Of a DNA stretch of 64,000 nt, positions 18,113 through 26,390 are shown one piece after another. Both the position numbers and the translations under genes were made by a program. Origin of the DNA: Roseivirga sp. UBA6061 (GTDB lineage Bacteria > Bacteroidota > Bacteroidia > Cytophagales > Cyclobacteriaceae); assembly GCA_002427745.1 (NCBI GenBank), contig DIYF01000156.1, forward strand, positions 1 through 64,000, given 5' to 3'. How positions within the stretch are numbered: the stretch's first letter is position 1; every line of letters begins with the position of its first letter. The notes below the pieces were generated by a model, which saw only the letters and a list, made by a program, of their open reading frames with translations, did no database searches and had not been told where the DNA came from.

Positions 18113-18841
18113 ATGAGTAAGATTAAAATACTGATAGTAGAAGATGAGGTGGTGATTGCGGATCACATCTCAATGATCCTCGAACACCTGGGCTATGAGC
18201 CGCTCAGACCGGTTATTGACTATGACAAGGCCATTGAATCGATAGAAAAAAATGAGCCGGATATTGCCATTCTGGATATACAGCTAAAGGGCTACAAAGA
18301 TGGCATCGACCTGGCCTGGAAAATCAGAGAAGACTACGACTTCCCCTTTATATTCCTTACCTCCAATGCGGATGGAATGACCGTGGAACGGGCCAAGAAG
18401 GTAAACCCTCCGGCATTTCTTGTAAAACCTTTTAAGAAAGAAGACCTTTTTACCTCCATAGAGCTGGCCTTGCATAACTATGTAAAAGCACGGGGTAAGA
18501 CAGCAGAGGACAAAGAAAACCTGATTATTAAAGATGCCATTTTTATAAAGCATCAGGATTTATACCACAAGGTACCCTTTGATAATATACTCTATATGAA
18601 AAGTGATAGGGTATACATTGATGTATTTACAGCCGATGGCAAAAAATATCTGATCCGGGGTAGCCTGACAGAAATATGTGACAGACTGCCGGCTCATTTC
18701 TATCGCACACACCGCAGCTATATCATTAATGCCCAAAAGATGGAGGCTATTAACTCGGCCTATGTGGTTATTTCTACAGAGAAAATTCCGATCGGTAAAA
18801 ACTATCGCCAGGACCTACTGAACAGGCTACAGGTAGAATAG
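18113..18841 (+). CDS. LytTR-family response regulator
   Basis: Response regulator of 242 residues. The receiver domain covers 1-125 with acidic pocket E10-D11-E12, phosphoacceptor Asp55 (ILDIQL), a Thr in FLTSN and Lys in LVKPFKK. The DNA-binding LytTR domain covers about 140-240 (YLIRGSLTEICDRLPAHF, YRTHRSYIIN, GKNYRQDLLNRL). LytTR proteins bind pairs of direct repeats about two helical turns apart. It is cotranscribed with kinase 2 and is probably the partner of both kinases, as no second regulator survives. The next gene is the giant T9SS protein, whose leader contains two such repeat pairs. Confidence 0.95.
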   Translation: MSKIKILIVEDEVVIADHISMILEHLGYEPLRPVIDYDKAIESIEKNEPDIAILDIQLKGYKDGIDLAWKIREDYDFPFIFLTSNADGMTVERAKKVNPPAFLVKPFKKEDLFTSIELALHNYVKARGKTAEDKENLIIKDAIFIKHQDLYHKVPFDNILYMKSDRVYIDVFTADGKKYLIRGSLTEICDRLPAHFYRTHRSYIINAQKMEAINSAYVVISTEKIPIGKNYRQDLLNRLQVE

Positions 18842-18910
18842 GCAGACTTCTATTCGATTTTCAATACAGCATATCCCCCCTCCGGGTTATCAGATTGCAA
18901 TATCCGTATG

Positions 18911-18943
18911 TTTCGGAACAGGATGCGGTAGTCCGGGAACAAA
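18911..18943 (+). promoter_or_regulatory. Direct repeat pair 1 with 21-bp period (candidate LytTR site)
   Basis: TTTCGGAACAGG and TCCGGGAACAAA, with GGAACA in register exactly 21 bases apart (18915 and 18936). Spacing equals that of known LytTR operators; the assignment to the adjacent regulator is inferred. Confidence 0.45.
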
Positions 18944-19033
18944 ACCCTGCACCTTTTAAAATAAGCTTTTCAAATTAGCATCAGGTCATCTGCAGACCTG
19001 CCCTCCCAATCGGTCAATACCTCTCAGACTTCA

Positions 19034-19066
19034 CTTCGGAACTGATCTGATTCCCTTAGGAACATA
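19034..19066 (+). promoter_or_regulatory. Direct repeat pair 2 with 21-bp period (candidate LytTR site)
   Basis: CTTCGGAACTGA and CTTAGGAACATA, nine of twelve positions equal, GGAAC starts at 19038 and 19059, again 21 bases apart. A weak -7 box GAATTTTG follows at 19106-19113, so the pair would sit where an activator binds. Confidence 0.5.
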
Positions 19067-19133
19067 ATTTTTCACCTCCGTATTCCAGCAGCTTAATTCG
19101 CTTTTGAATTTTGATATACCTAACACTATACTT

Positions 19134-22100
19134 ATGAAATCTCTTTCAGGCCATTCCAGTCGGTTAAAACCCGGGGCGAACGTTTTGCTGTCGTTATTGG
19201 CAGCTTTGACTTTTTCATTCGTCATGATCACGGATACCGCTAACGTGACTACGGATGTTTTTCTGGATGCGGTCGTTGCCGGTTCGGGCACGGTTACCTA
19301 CGAAGCCAATACTGATGTGACAGGTGTGCTGTCTTTTGACAAATCCCAGCAGCATTGGGTAAACATGAATGCGCTCCAGGACGACCTGGATGGAAAAAGC
19401 CGTTCTGTTTTTATGTGGGTCAAGGCAGAAAATAATGTCAGTAGTAATCAGGCGCTATTTGCAGTGAATGCCTCTAATGGAGACAATTTGTCTTTTTTGT
19501 GGATTGACGATAGTGGAGACAACCTGGAAGTAAATAGAGGAGGAACCACCAACGAATCGGCCTCTTTTGATATGGGAGGTGGAGTATGGCACTATGTAGG
19601 TTGGTCCTATGATCATGCTACAGGAGAAACAGTAGTATATGTAAATGGTATTGAAAATGACCGTTTTACTACCGGTACATCCGTTCCTGGTTTATCTGCA
19701 CAATATTCGCTGGGTCAGGAGTTTGACGGTGGGAATAATAGTGATTTTTACAATGGTGATATGGCCGAAATTTCGGTGTGGGATGAAGTGCTGACCGGAG
19801 TTGATATACAGCTGGCCATGAAAGCGAGAATCAATAATGGCCATCCAAAATACGGTAATCTTGTGGGCTATTATTCGGTATTTGGCAATACGGGAGATGA
19901 TACAGCCATCCTTACCGATCATTCGGGCAAAGGCAACCATGGTATTATGCAAAACGGTTTTGCCGTGGATTTCACCAATGTGCAATCTGTTGAAGGCTTC
20001 AACGCCATCGACTGGTACGAAAACCTGTCATGGAAAAAGGACGGTACAGAAGTTTCAACAGCCAGTGAGTTTACTACCACAGTGGCTGCAGGTAATTACG
20101 AATTTATAGCAACACGCGACTTTATCGAGAGTACCGATACCTGGGCGATGACAGCTCACAGCAATGCCGCTGTGGTAGATGATATTCCTACTGAAACATT
20201 ATGCGAGGATGACCCTGTTATCCGTTCGGTACCTAATAACCTGGTGACCTACCTGGACTTTGAAGAAGGCGATGACAATTACATAGAAATAAATTCACTG
20301 GCAGATGACCTGCAGGACCAGGACCGCTCCATCTTTATGTGGCTTAATAAAGAAAGCACGATTGGTAGTGGAGATTTCAACGAGGTGCTGGTGTTTCAGA
20401 ATACGGATGTTGACCAGATGAGCCGTTTTTACCTGAGAAGTACGGAAAAACTGGCGCTTTGGGATGGTGTTAACGATAGGCTCAACTCCTCTACAGAACT
20501 TAATAGCGGTACCTGGTACTTTGTAGGCTATACTTATGATCATGCCAGTGGAGAAGCAAAGCTCTATGTCAACGGAGTAGCAGAGGACAGTGGTATTCTG
20601 GACATGCCTTTGGGTGAAGGCTGGTTCACATCCTTAGGTATGAAGTACAATGATAACGGTCCGGAAGACCACCTCGATGGCCAGCTGGCAGAAATCAGTA
20701 TCTGGAACAAGGTTTTGAGCGAGTCAGAAATCAATGACTTAATGAATGCTGCTCCGGATCCTGCTGCTACTGATCTGGTGGCCGGTTATGGCACTTTGAC
20801 CTCTCTGGCCGATAATCAGCTTCGTGATCAGTCGGGCAATGGCCATGATGGTCTGGCTTCGCATAACACCATTATTGCAAACAATGCCGAGGCCGCTATC
20901 CCTGGTTATAACGCCAGCCGTTATGCCACTTTTCAGTGGACAAAAGACAATGTTGCTTTTTCAACGGAAAGCTCCGTAACCCTGGATGTAACTGAGGGCA
21001 CCTTTGACTATGCAGTGGCTTATGGCACACCTTTCTTTCCTAAGACTGAAGAGTTCTCGCTGATTTATACGGAGTTGCTGCCTTCACAACCGCAAGATGC
21101 CATTGGAGTGATAGATGAAAGCGCTGTTTTTGAAGTAGATGAAATCCCTGGAGCGACTTATCAATGGTACAAAAAAGAAGAGAACGAGAGAACTATTGAA
21201 TCCGAACAAAATGGCTTTCCTGTTTCACCAAGTGTTTTAACCCACATTCGTACCGATAATGGTAAATTGTACATTGCCACGCGAGATGGATTAGCCATTT
21301 CTGAAGACAAAGGTGAAAACTGGATCGTACTTGAAGCACAGAGCTCTGGTTTCCCTAATGATATTCTCGGAGCCCTGGAGGTAGATGGTGACAACATTTA
21401 TATAGGTACTCAAAACTCAGGAATTTCTATCTCAAATAATGGGGGGCAGTCCTGGTCGACCACGACATCAGAAGAAAACGGTTTTCCTTTCTCCAATAAC
21501 CCTAATGATATTGTTAAATCGGAAGGTAAGCTATACGTGGCTACAGAAAGCGGTATAGGTATCTCCTCAAATGAGGGTAGGTCATGGTCTAGAGTTACGG
21601 CAGGCAGAAACGGCTTTTCAAAGTCTGGGGATGTGAACGGTCTGTTTGTAGATGGCGATAGGATTTATGCAGCAACCAGTACGGGTAATAAAGGAGTAGG
21701 AGGGGTATCTATTTCACAGGATGGGGGTAGTACCTGGTCCACCACTGATTTAGGTTCGTCAGGTTTTGCCGGGTCCGAAGACGCATGGTCTGTCTTTGCC
21801 TCTGGCGATAATGTATATGTGGGCACAGACGCGGGTTTGAGTATTTCGAGAGATGGAGGACAAACCTGGACCATAGGTACATCCCTTGTTGGATCGAGGT
21901 ATGATATTCGCGATGTATATGGTGAAGGCGATGCAGTTTACGCTGCAACAGAAAGCGGCATAGCTATTTCTGAGAACATTGGTCAGTCCTGGAGAAGGGC
22001 TTGGTCTGGTAATTTTGTCTTTACCGTTCATGCGTTAGACGGAGAAATATTTGCGGGTAGTAACAGAAGCAAAGCCTATGCGCGTACCCTCACGTTAAAG

Positions 22101-25100
22101 CTTGAAGATGATGCTGACAATACAGCCAGCAATCAGATACAGGGAGCCACCACTCATGAACTCACTATTAACAACCTGACGAGAGGTGAGAATAATAGTG
22201 AGTATTTTGTTAAAGTATCTCTGGAAAACTGTGAGCAAACTTCAGATGACGTTAACCTCAGAGTGGTTGATAAACCTGAGATCATAGATCAGACTCCCAC
22301 CAATGGCAGCGTGGACATAGCCATTGACACTGACCTCTCTATTAAGTTTTCACATGACGTCTTTAAAGGCTCCGGTAATCTTAAAATCTTCAATTATGCT
22401 ACCGATGCCGAAGTGCATTCTTTTTCAGCAGATGATTTGGTGATTAATGGAAAGATCGTGTCAATCTCCTCAGGAATTTCTCTGGAGCCAAGTACTCAAT
22501 ACTATGTAACCCTGGATGAGGGCTTGGTACAGGACCACCTGGCGAGAGTCAACCTGGCTGTTACAGATAAAAATGCCTGGAGCTTTAGTACGGTCTGTGA
22601 GGTGCTGATAACTGCTCAACCACTGGATCAGACCGGAGCGATTGGTGGGAGTGCTACGTTTTCAGTACCTCAAGTGAGTGGGGCCAGCTACACCTGGTAT
22701 GGTAAAAACGAATCCTGGGAACGACTACGGATCATAACAGACAGATATGGCTTATTCGTGACTGCCACGGATATTCTTGCAGAAAACGGAGTCCTGTACG
22801 CCAGTACGCAGGAAGGACTGTTTATTTCTGAAAATATGGGTGACGACTGGACTCAGGTAGACTTTCAAACCACAGGCTTTGCTTATACCAACAGAGTGAG
22901 AGACGTTTATGCTTCAGGAGATGATGTCTATGCAGCTACACGAGCGGGACTGTCTGTTTCCGGAGACCGTGGAGTCAGCTGGTCTACCATTTTGGCTGGA
23001 AACGGCCTTGACTATACAGAAGACCAGGGCTTATATAGTGTATTTGTATTGGATGGTAAGATTTACGCAGGTACAGATAAAGGACTCTTTGTTTCTTCTG
23101 ATAATGGTGCGAGCTGGACTTCCGGCTCATCTTCAACTACAGGGTTCCAAGCCAATAATTCGGTAACAGATATTTATGTTTCTGGTAATACCATCAATGC
23201 CATTACTACTAAATCCATTTGGGTATCCAATGATGGAGGACTTAGCTGGAACACGACTAACTCTGGTGAGAACGGATTTCAACTGGAAGATTCTGATCTT
23301 ATTACGGATTTATACGCGGAGGGTAATACTCTATACATTACTACCAGCTATTCCGGAGGGCCTTTGTTCTCTTCTGTTGATGGTGGTGAAAACTGGACCA
23401 CTGTTGATCTTGGTTTTCCTGATTTAAGCTCCCTCCAATCGGTTTTGGTGAATAACGATGTGATTTATGCAGCGAAATTTGACATATACACCTCTGAAGA
23501 TGCTGCCCTAACGTGGACGGAAGTATCTGAACCCGGCCTGTATATTGGTAGTGCCGTTATGGGGATTTCTGCAGATGACGAAAGGGTATATGCGATTACA
23601 GGGGATGGAGATGTTTTCATCAAAGGGCTGATAGGCGCTTTAAGCGATGAATCTGATAATACCGCGGCTAACCGGATACAGGGAGCTTCCACACACGAGC
23701 TTACCATTAGCAATCTTACGGAAGATTTTGATCAGACTGAGTATTTTGTGGAAGTAACCAAAGCCACTTGCCAGGAGTCTTCAGATCTGGTTACACTGAC
23801 TGTTACTGACGGAATTATAGACGTTACTCCACCGGTTGATCCGGTAATCACAGGAATCAGTGATGATACGGGGGTGAGTGATAGTGATGGTATTACCACA
23901 GATCAGAACATCCTGGTATATGGCACTGCCGAGCCCAATGCTACGATTGAAGTTTCTACGCAATTCGGGCCTTTGAGAAATACCACCACTGATGCCAACG
24001 GGGACTGGGTGCTGGATATTCAGGACATCACCCTGGTGCAAATCGTAACAAATTTTTCGGCCGTAGCCATAGATCAGGCGGGTAATCGCAGTAATAACAG
24101 TAATACTTTTACACTCACACCTGACTTTGCTGCTCCGGCTGAACCGGTTATTACCGGTATCAGTGATGATACCGGGGTGAGTGACAGTGATGGTATTACC
24201 ACAGACCAGAATATATTGATTTACGGCACTGCCGAGCCCAATGCTACGATTGAAGTTTCTACGCAATTTGGCCCCTTAAGGAATACAACTACCGATGCCA
24301 ATGGAGACTGGGTGCTGGATATTCAGGATATCACATTGGTACAAATCGTAACTAACTTTACCGCAGAGGCGGTAGACCAGGCAGGTAATCGCAGTGGCAT
24401 CAGCAATACCTTTGTACTGACTCCTGACTTTACGGTCCCCGCCAAACCGGTGATTACGGGTATCAGTGATGACACTGGTATCAGTGACAGTGATGGTATT
24501 ACCACTGACAGGAACATTCTGGTATATGGCACAGCCGAAGCCAATGCTACCGTTGAAATATCCACTCAGTTCGGGCCATTGAGAAATACTACCGCAGACG
24601 CGAATGGAGACTGGGTACTGGACATTCAGGATATCACGCTGGTGCAGATAGTTACCCACTTCACAGCCGAAGCTGTGGATGAAGCCGGTAACCGCAGTGA
24701 TATGAGCGACACTTTTACCTTAACGCCCGATTTTACGGCCCCTGCCAAACCGGTAATTACGGGTATCAGTGATGATACAGGAAGCAGCAACAGTGATGGC
24801 ATTACCCGGGATAAGAACATCCTGATCATGGGTACAGCCGAAGCCAATGCTACCGTGGAACTCTCCACTCAGTTCGGGCCATTGAGAAATACTACCGCAG
24901 ACACGAATGGTGACTGGGTACTGGACATTACCGACATTACACTGATCGAGTTGGTAGTCAGCCTGACAGCAGAAGCGGTAGATGAAGCGGGTAATCGCAG
25001 TGTGACCAGTGATGCTTTTGTATTGACTCCTGACTTTACAGCACCAGGTGTTACGATTAGTGTGGGAAGTAGCTCGCCCGCAGGCTATACCATTGATGCC

Positions 25101-25607
25101 CTGTTCGATGAAGAAGTAACCGGGCTCACGCTGGGAGGAATCAACGTGACAGGCGGAACCGCAGGCAGTCTGGTACAAAATACCACAAGCAGTTATTCCT
25201 TCTTTGTGAGTCTCTCGGGTAGCACGGTTGATATTCAGGTCAGTGCCGGTGCTACGCAGGATGTGGCCGGTAATGACAATACGGTTTCGAATCAACTGAC
25301 CCTGGGCCTGCCGCCTGTAGCAGGAGGTGAAGGCTTTACCAGCCTGTCTGAAAAACCCAAAACAGAAGAGGTCAGGCTTTATCCGAATCCTGTAAGGAAT
25401 ATATTGACCATAGACCTTTCAGAACTGACTGCTGAAGCTGTGGATGTTTCGCTCTACGATGCTGCCGGCACCCCGGTCTTCAACCGTCAGGGCTATTCGC
25501 AGAGTGAGTTAAAGCTGGATGTCTCATCATACAAAAGCGGCATGTACATCGTCCGGCTATATGATGGTCAGCAGGTAATCAACAAGAAGGTGATGGTAAA
25601 AAAATAG
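19134..25607 (+). CDS. Giant multidomain surface/secreted protein with T9SS sorting domain
   Basis: A 2157-residue exported protein; the ATG at 19134 is preferred over an in-frame TTG at 19104. After a signal region there are two LamG/concanavalin-like domains (about 62-222 and 370-530), an Ig-like half-domain (about 647-680), a six-Asp-box BNR/VPS10-like propeller (about 682-985), the rest of that Ig-like domain, a Big_5-like domain (about 1045-1153), a second Ig-like fold again interrupted by a six-Asp-box propeller (about 1195-1495), four 101-residue Ig-like repeats (about 1569-1970), one more Ig-like domain, and a Por-type C-terminal domain beginning LYPNPVRN and ending in basic residues. 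The last marks export through the type IX system and surface attachment or release. Glycan or protein binding is likely; no catalytic domain is evident. Confidence 0.93.
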   Translation: MKSLSGHSSRLKPGANVLLSLLAALTFSFVMITDTANVTTDVFLDAVVAGSGTVTYEANTDVTGVLSFDKSQQHWVNMNALQDDLDGKSRSVFMWVKAENNVSSNQALFAVNASNGDNLSFLWIDDSGDNLEVNRGGTTNESASFDMGGGVWHYVGWSYDHATGETVVYVNGIENDRFTTGTSVPGLSAQYSLGQEFDGGNNSDFYNGDMAEISVWDEVLTGVDIQLAMKARINNGHPKYGNLVGYYSVFGNTGDDTAILTDHSGKGNHGIMQNGFAVDFTNVQSVEGFNAIDWYENLSWKKDGTEVSTASEFTTTVAAGNYEFIATRDFIESTDTWAMTAHSNAAVVDDIPTETLCEDDPVIRSVPNNLVTYLDFEEGDDNYIEINSLADDLQDQDRSIFMWLNKESTIGSGDFNEVLVFQNTDVDQMSRFYLRSTEKLALWDGVNDRLNSSTELNSGTWYFVGYTYDHASGEAKLYVNGVAEDSGILDMPLGEGWFTSLGMKYNDNGPEDHLDGQLAEISIWNKVLSESEINDLMNAAPDPAATDLVAGYGTLTSLADNQLRDQSGNGHDGLASHNTIIANNAEAAIPGYNASRYATFQWTKDNVAFSTESSVTLDVTEGTFDYAVAYGTPFFPKTEEFSLIYTELLPSQPQDAIGVIDESAVFEVDEIPGATYQWYKKEENERTIESEQNGFPVSPSVLTHIRTDNGKLYIATRDGLAISEDKGENWIVLEAQSSGFPNDILGALEVDGDNIYIGTQNSGISISNNGGQSWSTTTSEENGFPFSNNPNDIVKSEGKLYVATESGIGISSNEGRSWSRVTAGRNGFSKSGDVNGLFVDGDRIYAATSTGNKGVGGVSISQDGGSTWSTTDLGSSGFAGSEDAWSVFASGDNVYVGTDAGLSISRDGGQTWTIGTSLVGSRYDIRDVYGEGDAVYAATESGIAISENIGQSWRRAWSGNFVFTVHALDGEIFAGSNRSKAYARTLTLKLEDDADNTASNQIQGATTHELTINNLTRGENNSEYFVKVSLENCEQTSDDVNLRVVDKPEIIDQTPTNGSVDIAIDTDLSIKFSHDVFKGSGNLKIFNYATDAEVHSFSADDLVINGKIVSISSGISLEPSTQYYVTLDEGLVQDHLARVNLAVTDKNAWSFSTVCEVLITAQPLDQTGAIGGSATFSVPQVSGASYTWYGKNESWERLRIITDRYGLFVTATDILAENGVLYASTQEGLFISENMGDDWTQVDFQTTGFAYTNRVRDVYASGDDVYAATRAGLSVSGDRGVSWSTILAGNGLDYTEDQGLYSVFVLDGKIYAGTDKGLFVSSDNGASWTSGSSSTTGFQANNSVTDIYVSGNTINAITTKSIWVSNDGGLSWNTTNSGENGFQLEDSDLITDLYAEGNTLYITTSYSGGPLFSSVDGGENWTTVDLGFPDLSSLQSVLVNNDVIYAAKFDIYTSEDAALTWTEVSEPGLYIGSAVMGISADDERVYAITGDGDVFIKGLIGALSDESDNTAANRIQGASTHELTISNLTEDFDQTEYFVEVTKATCQESSDLVTLTVTDGIIDVTPPVDPVITGISDDTGVSDSDGITTDQNILVYGTAEPNATIEVSTQFGPLRNTTTDANGDWVLDIQDITLVQIVTNFSAVAIDQAGNRSNNSNTFTLTPDFAAPAEPVITGISDDTGVSDSDGITTDQNILIYGTAEPNATIEVSTQFGPLRNTTTDANGDWVLDIQDITLVQIVTNFTAEAVDQAGNRSGISNTFVLTPDFTVPAKPVITGISDDTGISDSDGITTDRNILVYGTAEANATVEISTQFGPLRNTTADANGDWVLDIQDITLVQIVTHFTAEAVDEAGNRSDMSDTFTLTPDFTAPAKPVITGISDDTGSSNSDGITRDKNILIMGTAEANATVELSTQFGPLRNTTADTNGDWVLDITDITLIELVVSLTAEAVDEAGNRSVTSDAFVLTPDFTAPGVTISVGSSSPAGYTIDALFDEEVTGLTLGGINVTGGTAGSLVQNTTSSYSFFVSLSGSTVDIQVSAGATQDVAGNDNTVSNQLTLGLPPVAGGEGFTSLSEKPKTEEVRLYPNPVRNILTIDLSELTAEAVDVSLYDAAGTPVFNRQGYSQSELKLDVSSYKSGMYIVRLYDGQQVINKKVMVKK
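23838..25045 (+). repeat. Four tandem 303-bp coding repeats
   Basis: Units start at 23838, 24141, 24444 and 24747, exactly 303 bases (101 residues) apart. Each begins PVITGISDDTG and contains STQFGPLRNTT and NGDWVLDI. They encode bacterial Ig-like domains within the giant protein and are close enough at DNA level to recombine. Confidence 0.95.
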
Positions 25608-25660
25608 CGGGAGGTTATCGAAGATAAAAGGAGAGGGGAGGGTATCCTGCTCTATGATGG

Positions 25661-25692
25661 AAAAGCCATTCCGATTAAGCGGAATGGCTTTT
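25661..25692. terminator. Bidirectional terminator between convergent operons
   Basis: AAAAGCCATTCC, an 8-base loop, GGAATGGCTTTT. It lies 53 bases after the giant gene and 7 bases after the stop of the SdpI-like gene on the other strand, so it can serve both. Confidence 0.8.
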
Positions 25693-25699
25693 GTTTGCG

Positions 25700-26068
25700 C
25701 TAATATTCTGAATAATCTGCTTTGGGTTTGCCCTCTTTGTCAAAGCGCAGACTGATTTGTCTTTCAGTCAGGCCTACTACGGTAAGAAAGGAGAAAGTCA
25801 TCACTCCTGCAGTGACCAGAATGGCCGTAGAATCCGGAACAAGGAAGTACAGTGTGGCCTGGATGGTGATGGTGCCCAGCCCGGCCCAGAACATACCTTT
25901 GGTGGCATAGCGATTGGCAAAGGTGCTGGTTTCAACACTGCGGTGAGCGCTTGGCGTATTGTAGCCTATGCCTTTTCTGGTACCATCAGGGTTAATCAGC
26001 TTCATAAGTGCTGAAGGCAATAATGCCGACCCCGCCATGATCATATGTACCCAAAACATTTCGTTCAT
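25700..26068 (-). CDS. SdpI-like membrane protein
   Basis: A 122-residue protein with about three membrane helices (2-22, 59-77, 81-100). The segment GYNTPSAHRSVETSTFANRYATK matches the conserved loop of the SdpI/YhfL family (G-Y-x-T-P...FAN), and the TERQISLRFDKEGKP end is also typical. SdpI itself gives immunity to a toxic peptide in Bacillus; here only membership is inferred, not that role. Last gene of a four-gene minus-strand operon, starting 4 bases after the RHH gene. Confidence 0.65.
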   Translation of the reverse strand: MNEMFWVHMIMAGSALLPSALMKLINPDGTRKGIGYNTPSAHRSVETSTFANRYATKGMFWAGLGTITIQATLYFLVPDSTAILVTAGVMTFSFLTVVGLTERQISLRFDKEGKPKADYSEY

Positions 26069-26072
26069 TTCC

Positions 26073-26237
26073 TTATTCTTCAGTTTTCTTTTTTAATCTG
26101 CCACTTTCTTTCAGGGCCTTATTCACGATCCATTCCATTTGACCATTTGTACTACGAAACTCGTCAGCAGCCCATTTCTCAACGGCTGCTAACAAATCCG
26201 GATCCAATCGGAGTACAAATGGTTTTTTCTTGGCCAT
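26073..26237 (-). CDS. Arc-type ribbon-helix-helix regulator
   Basis: A 54-residue ribbon-helix-helix DNA-binding protein: MAKKKPFVLRLDPDLLAAVEKWAADEF, then a turn and the second helix QMEWIVNKALKESG. The strand PFVLRLD supplies the base-contacting residues. The Met at 26237 is preferred to one 39 bases upstream because it starts the conserved domain and sits 4 bases after the DUF4177 stop. Proteins of this kind are often found beside SPFH genes. It may autoregulate the operon through the inverted repeat at 27256-27274. Confidence 0.8.
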   Translation of the reverse strand: MAKKKPFVLRLDPDLLAAVEKWAADEFRSTNGQMEWIVNKALKESGRLKKKTEE

Positions 26238-26241
26238 GGTG

Positions 26242-26385
26242 CTATCTTCCTTTTGACAGCACCAGGTAGGTGCCATGGTTCATGCTGGTGACAACTCTCC
26301 AGCCCTGTATCGATAAATCGTTCAGGCGTTTCTCTATTTTTTCAGGCGAGTCAAAGGCCTTCATTTTAAAGATTTTATATTCCAT
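26242..26385 (-). CDS. DUF4177-like 47-residue protein
   Basis: A very short gene encoding a protein that begins MEYKIFKMKAFDSPEKIEKRL and ends WRVVTSMNHGTYLVLSKGR. This beta-alpha-beta pattern, with a final aromatic GW...TYLVL hairpin, fits the DUF4177 family of small proteins of unknown function. It starts 5 bases after the SPFH stop and ends 4 bases before the RHH start, so it is certainly translated as part of the operon if it is real. The tight spacing on both sides is the main support. Confidence 0.78.
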   Translation of the reverse strand: MEYKIFKMKAFDSPEKIEKRLNDLSIQGWRVVTSMNHGTYLVLSKGR

Positions 26386-26390
26386 GATCT

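Noticed and set aside
23838..25045. Regular repeats considered as CRISPR or satellite DNA
   Set aside because: Unit length is 303 bases with an open frame and Ig-like protein sequence; no spacers.
23781..25295. Several long antisense frames opposite the 303-bp repeats
   Set aside because: Their repetition mirrors the Ig-like coding repeats; they are shadows of the sense gene.
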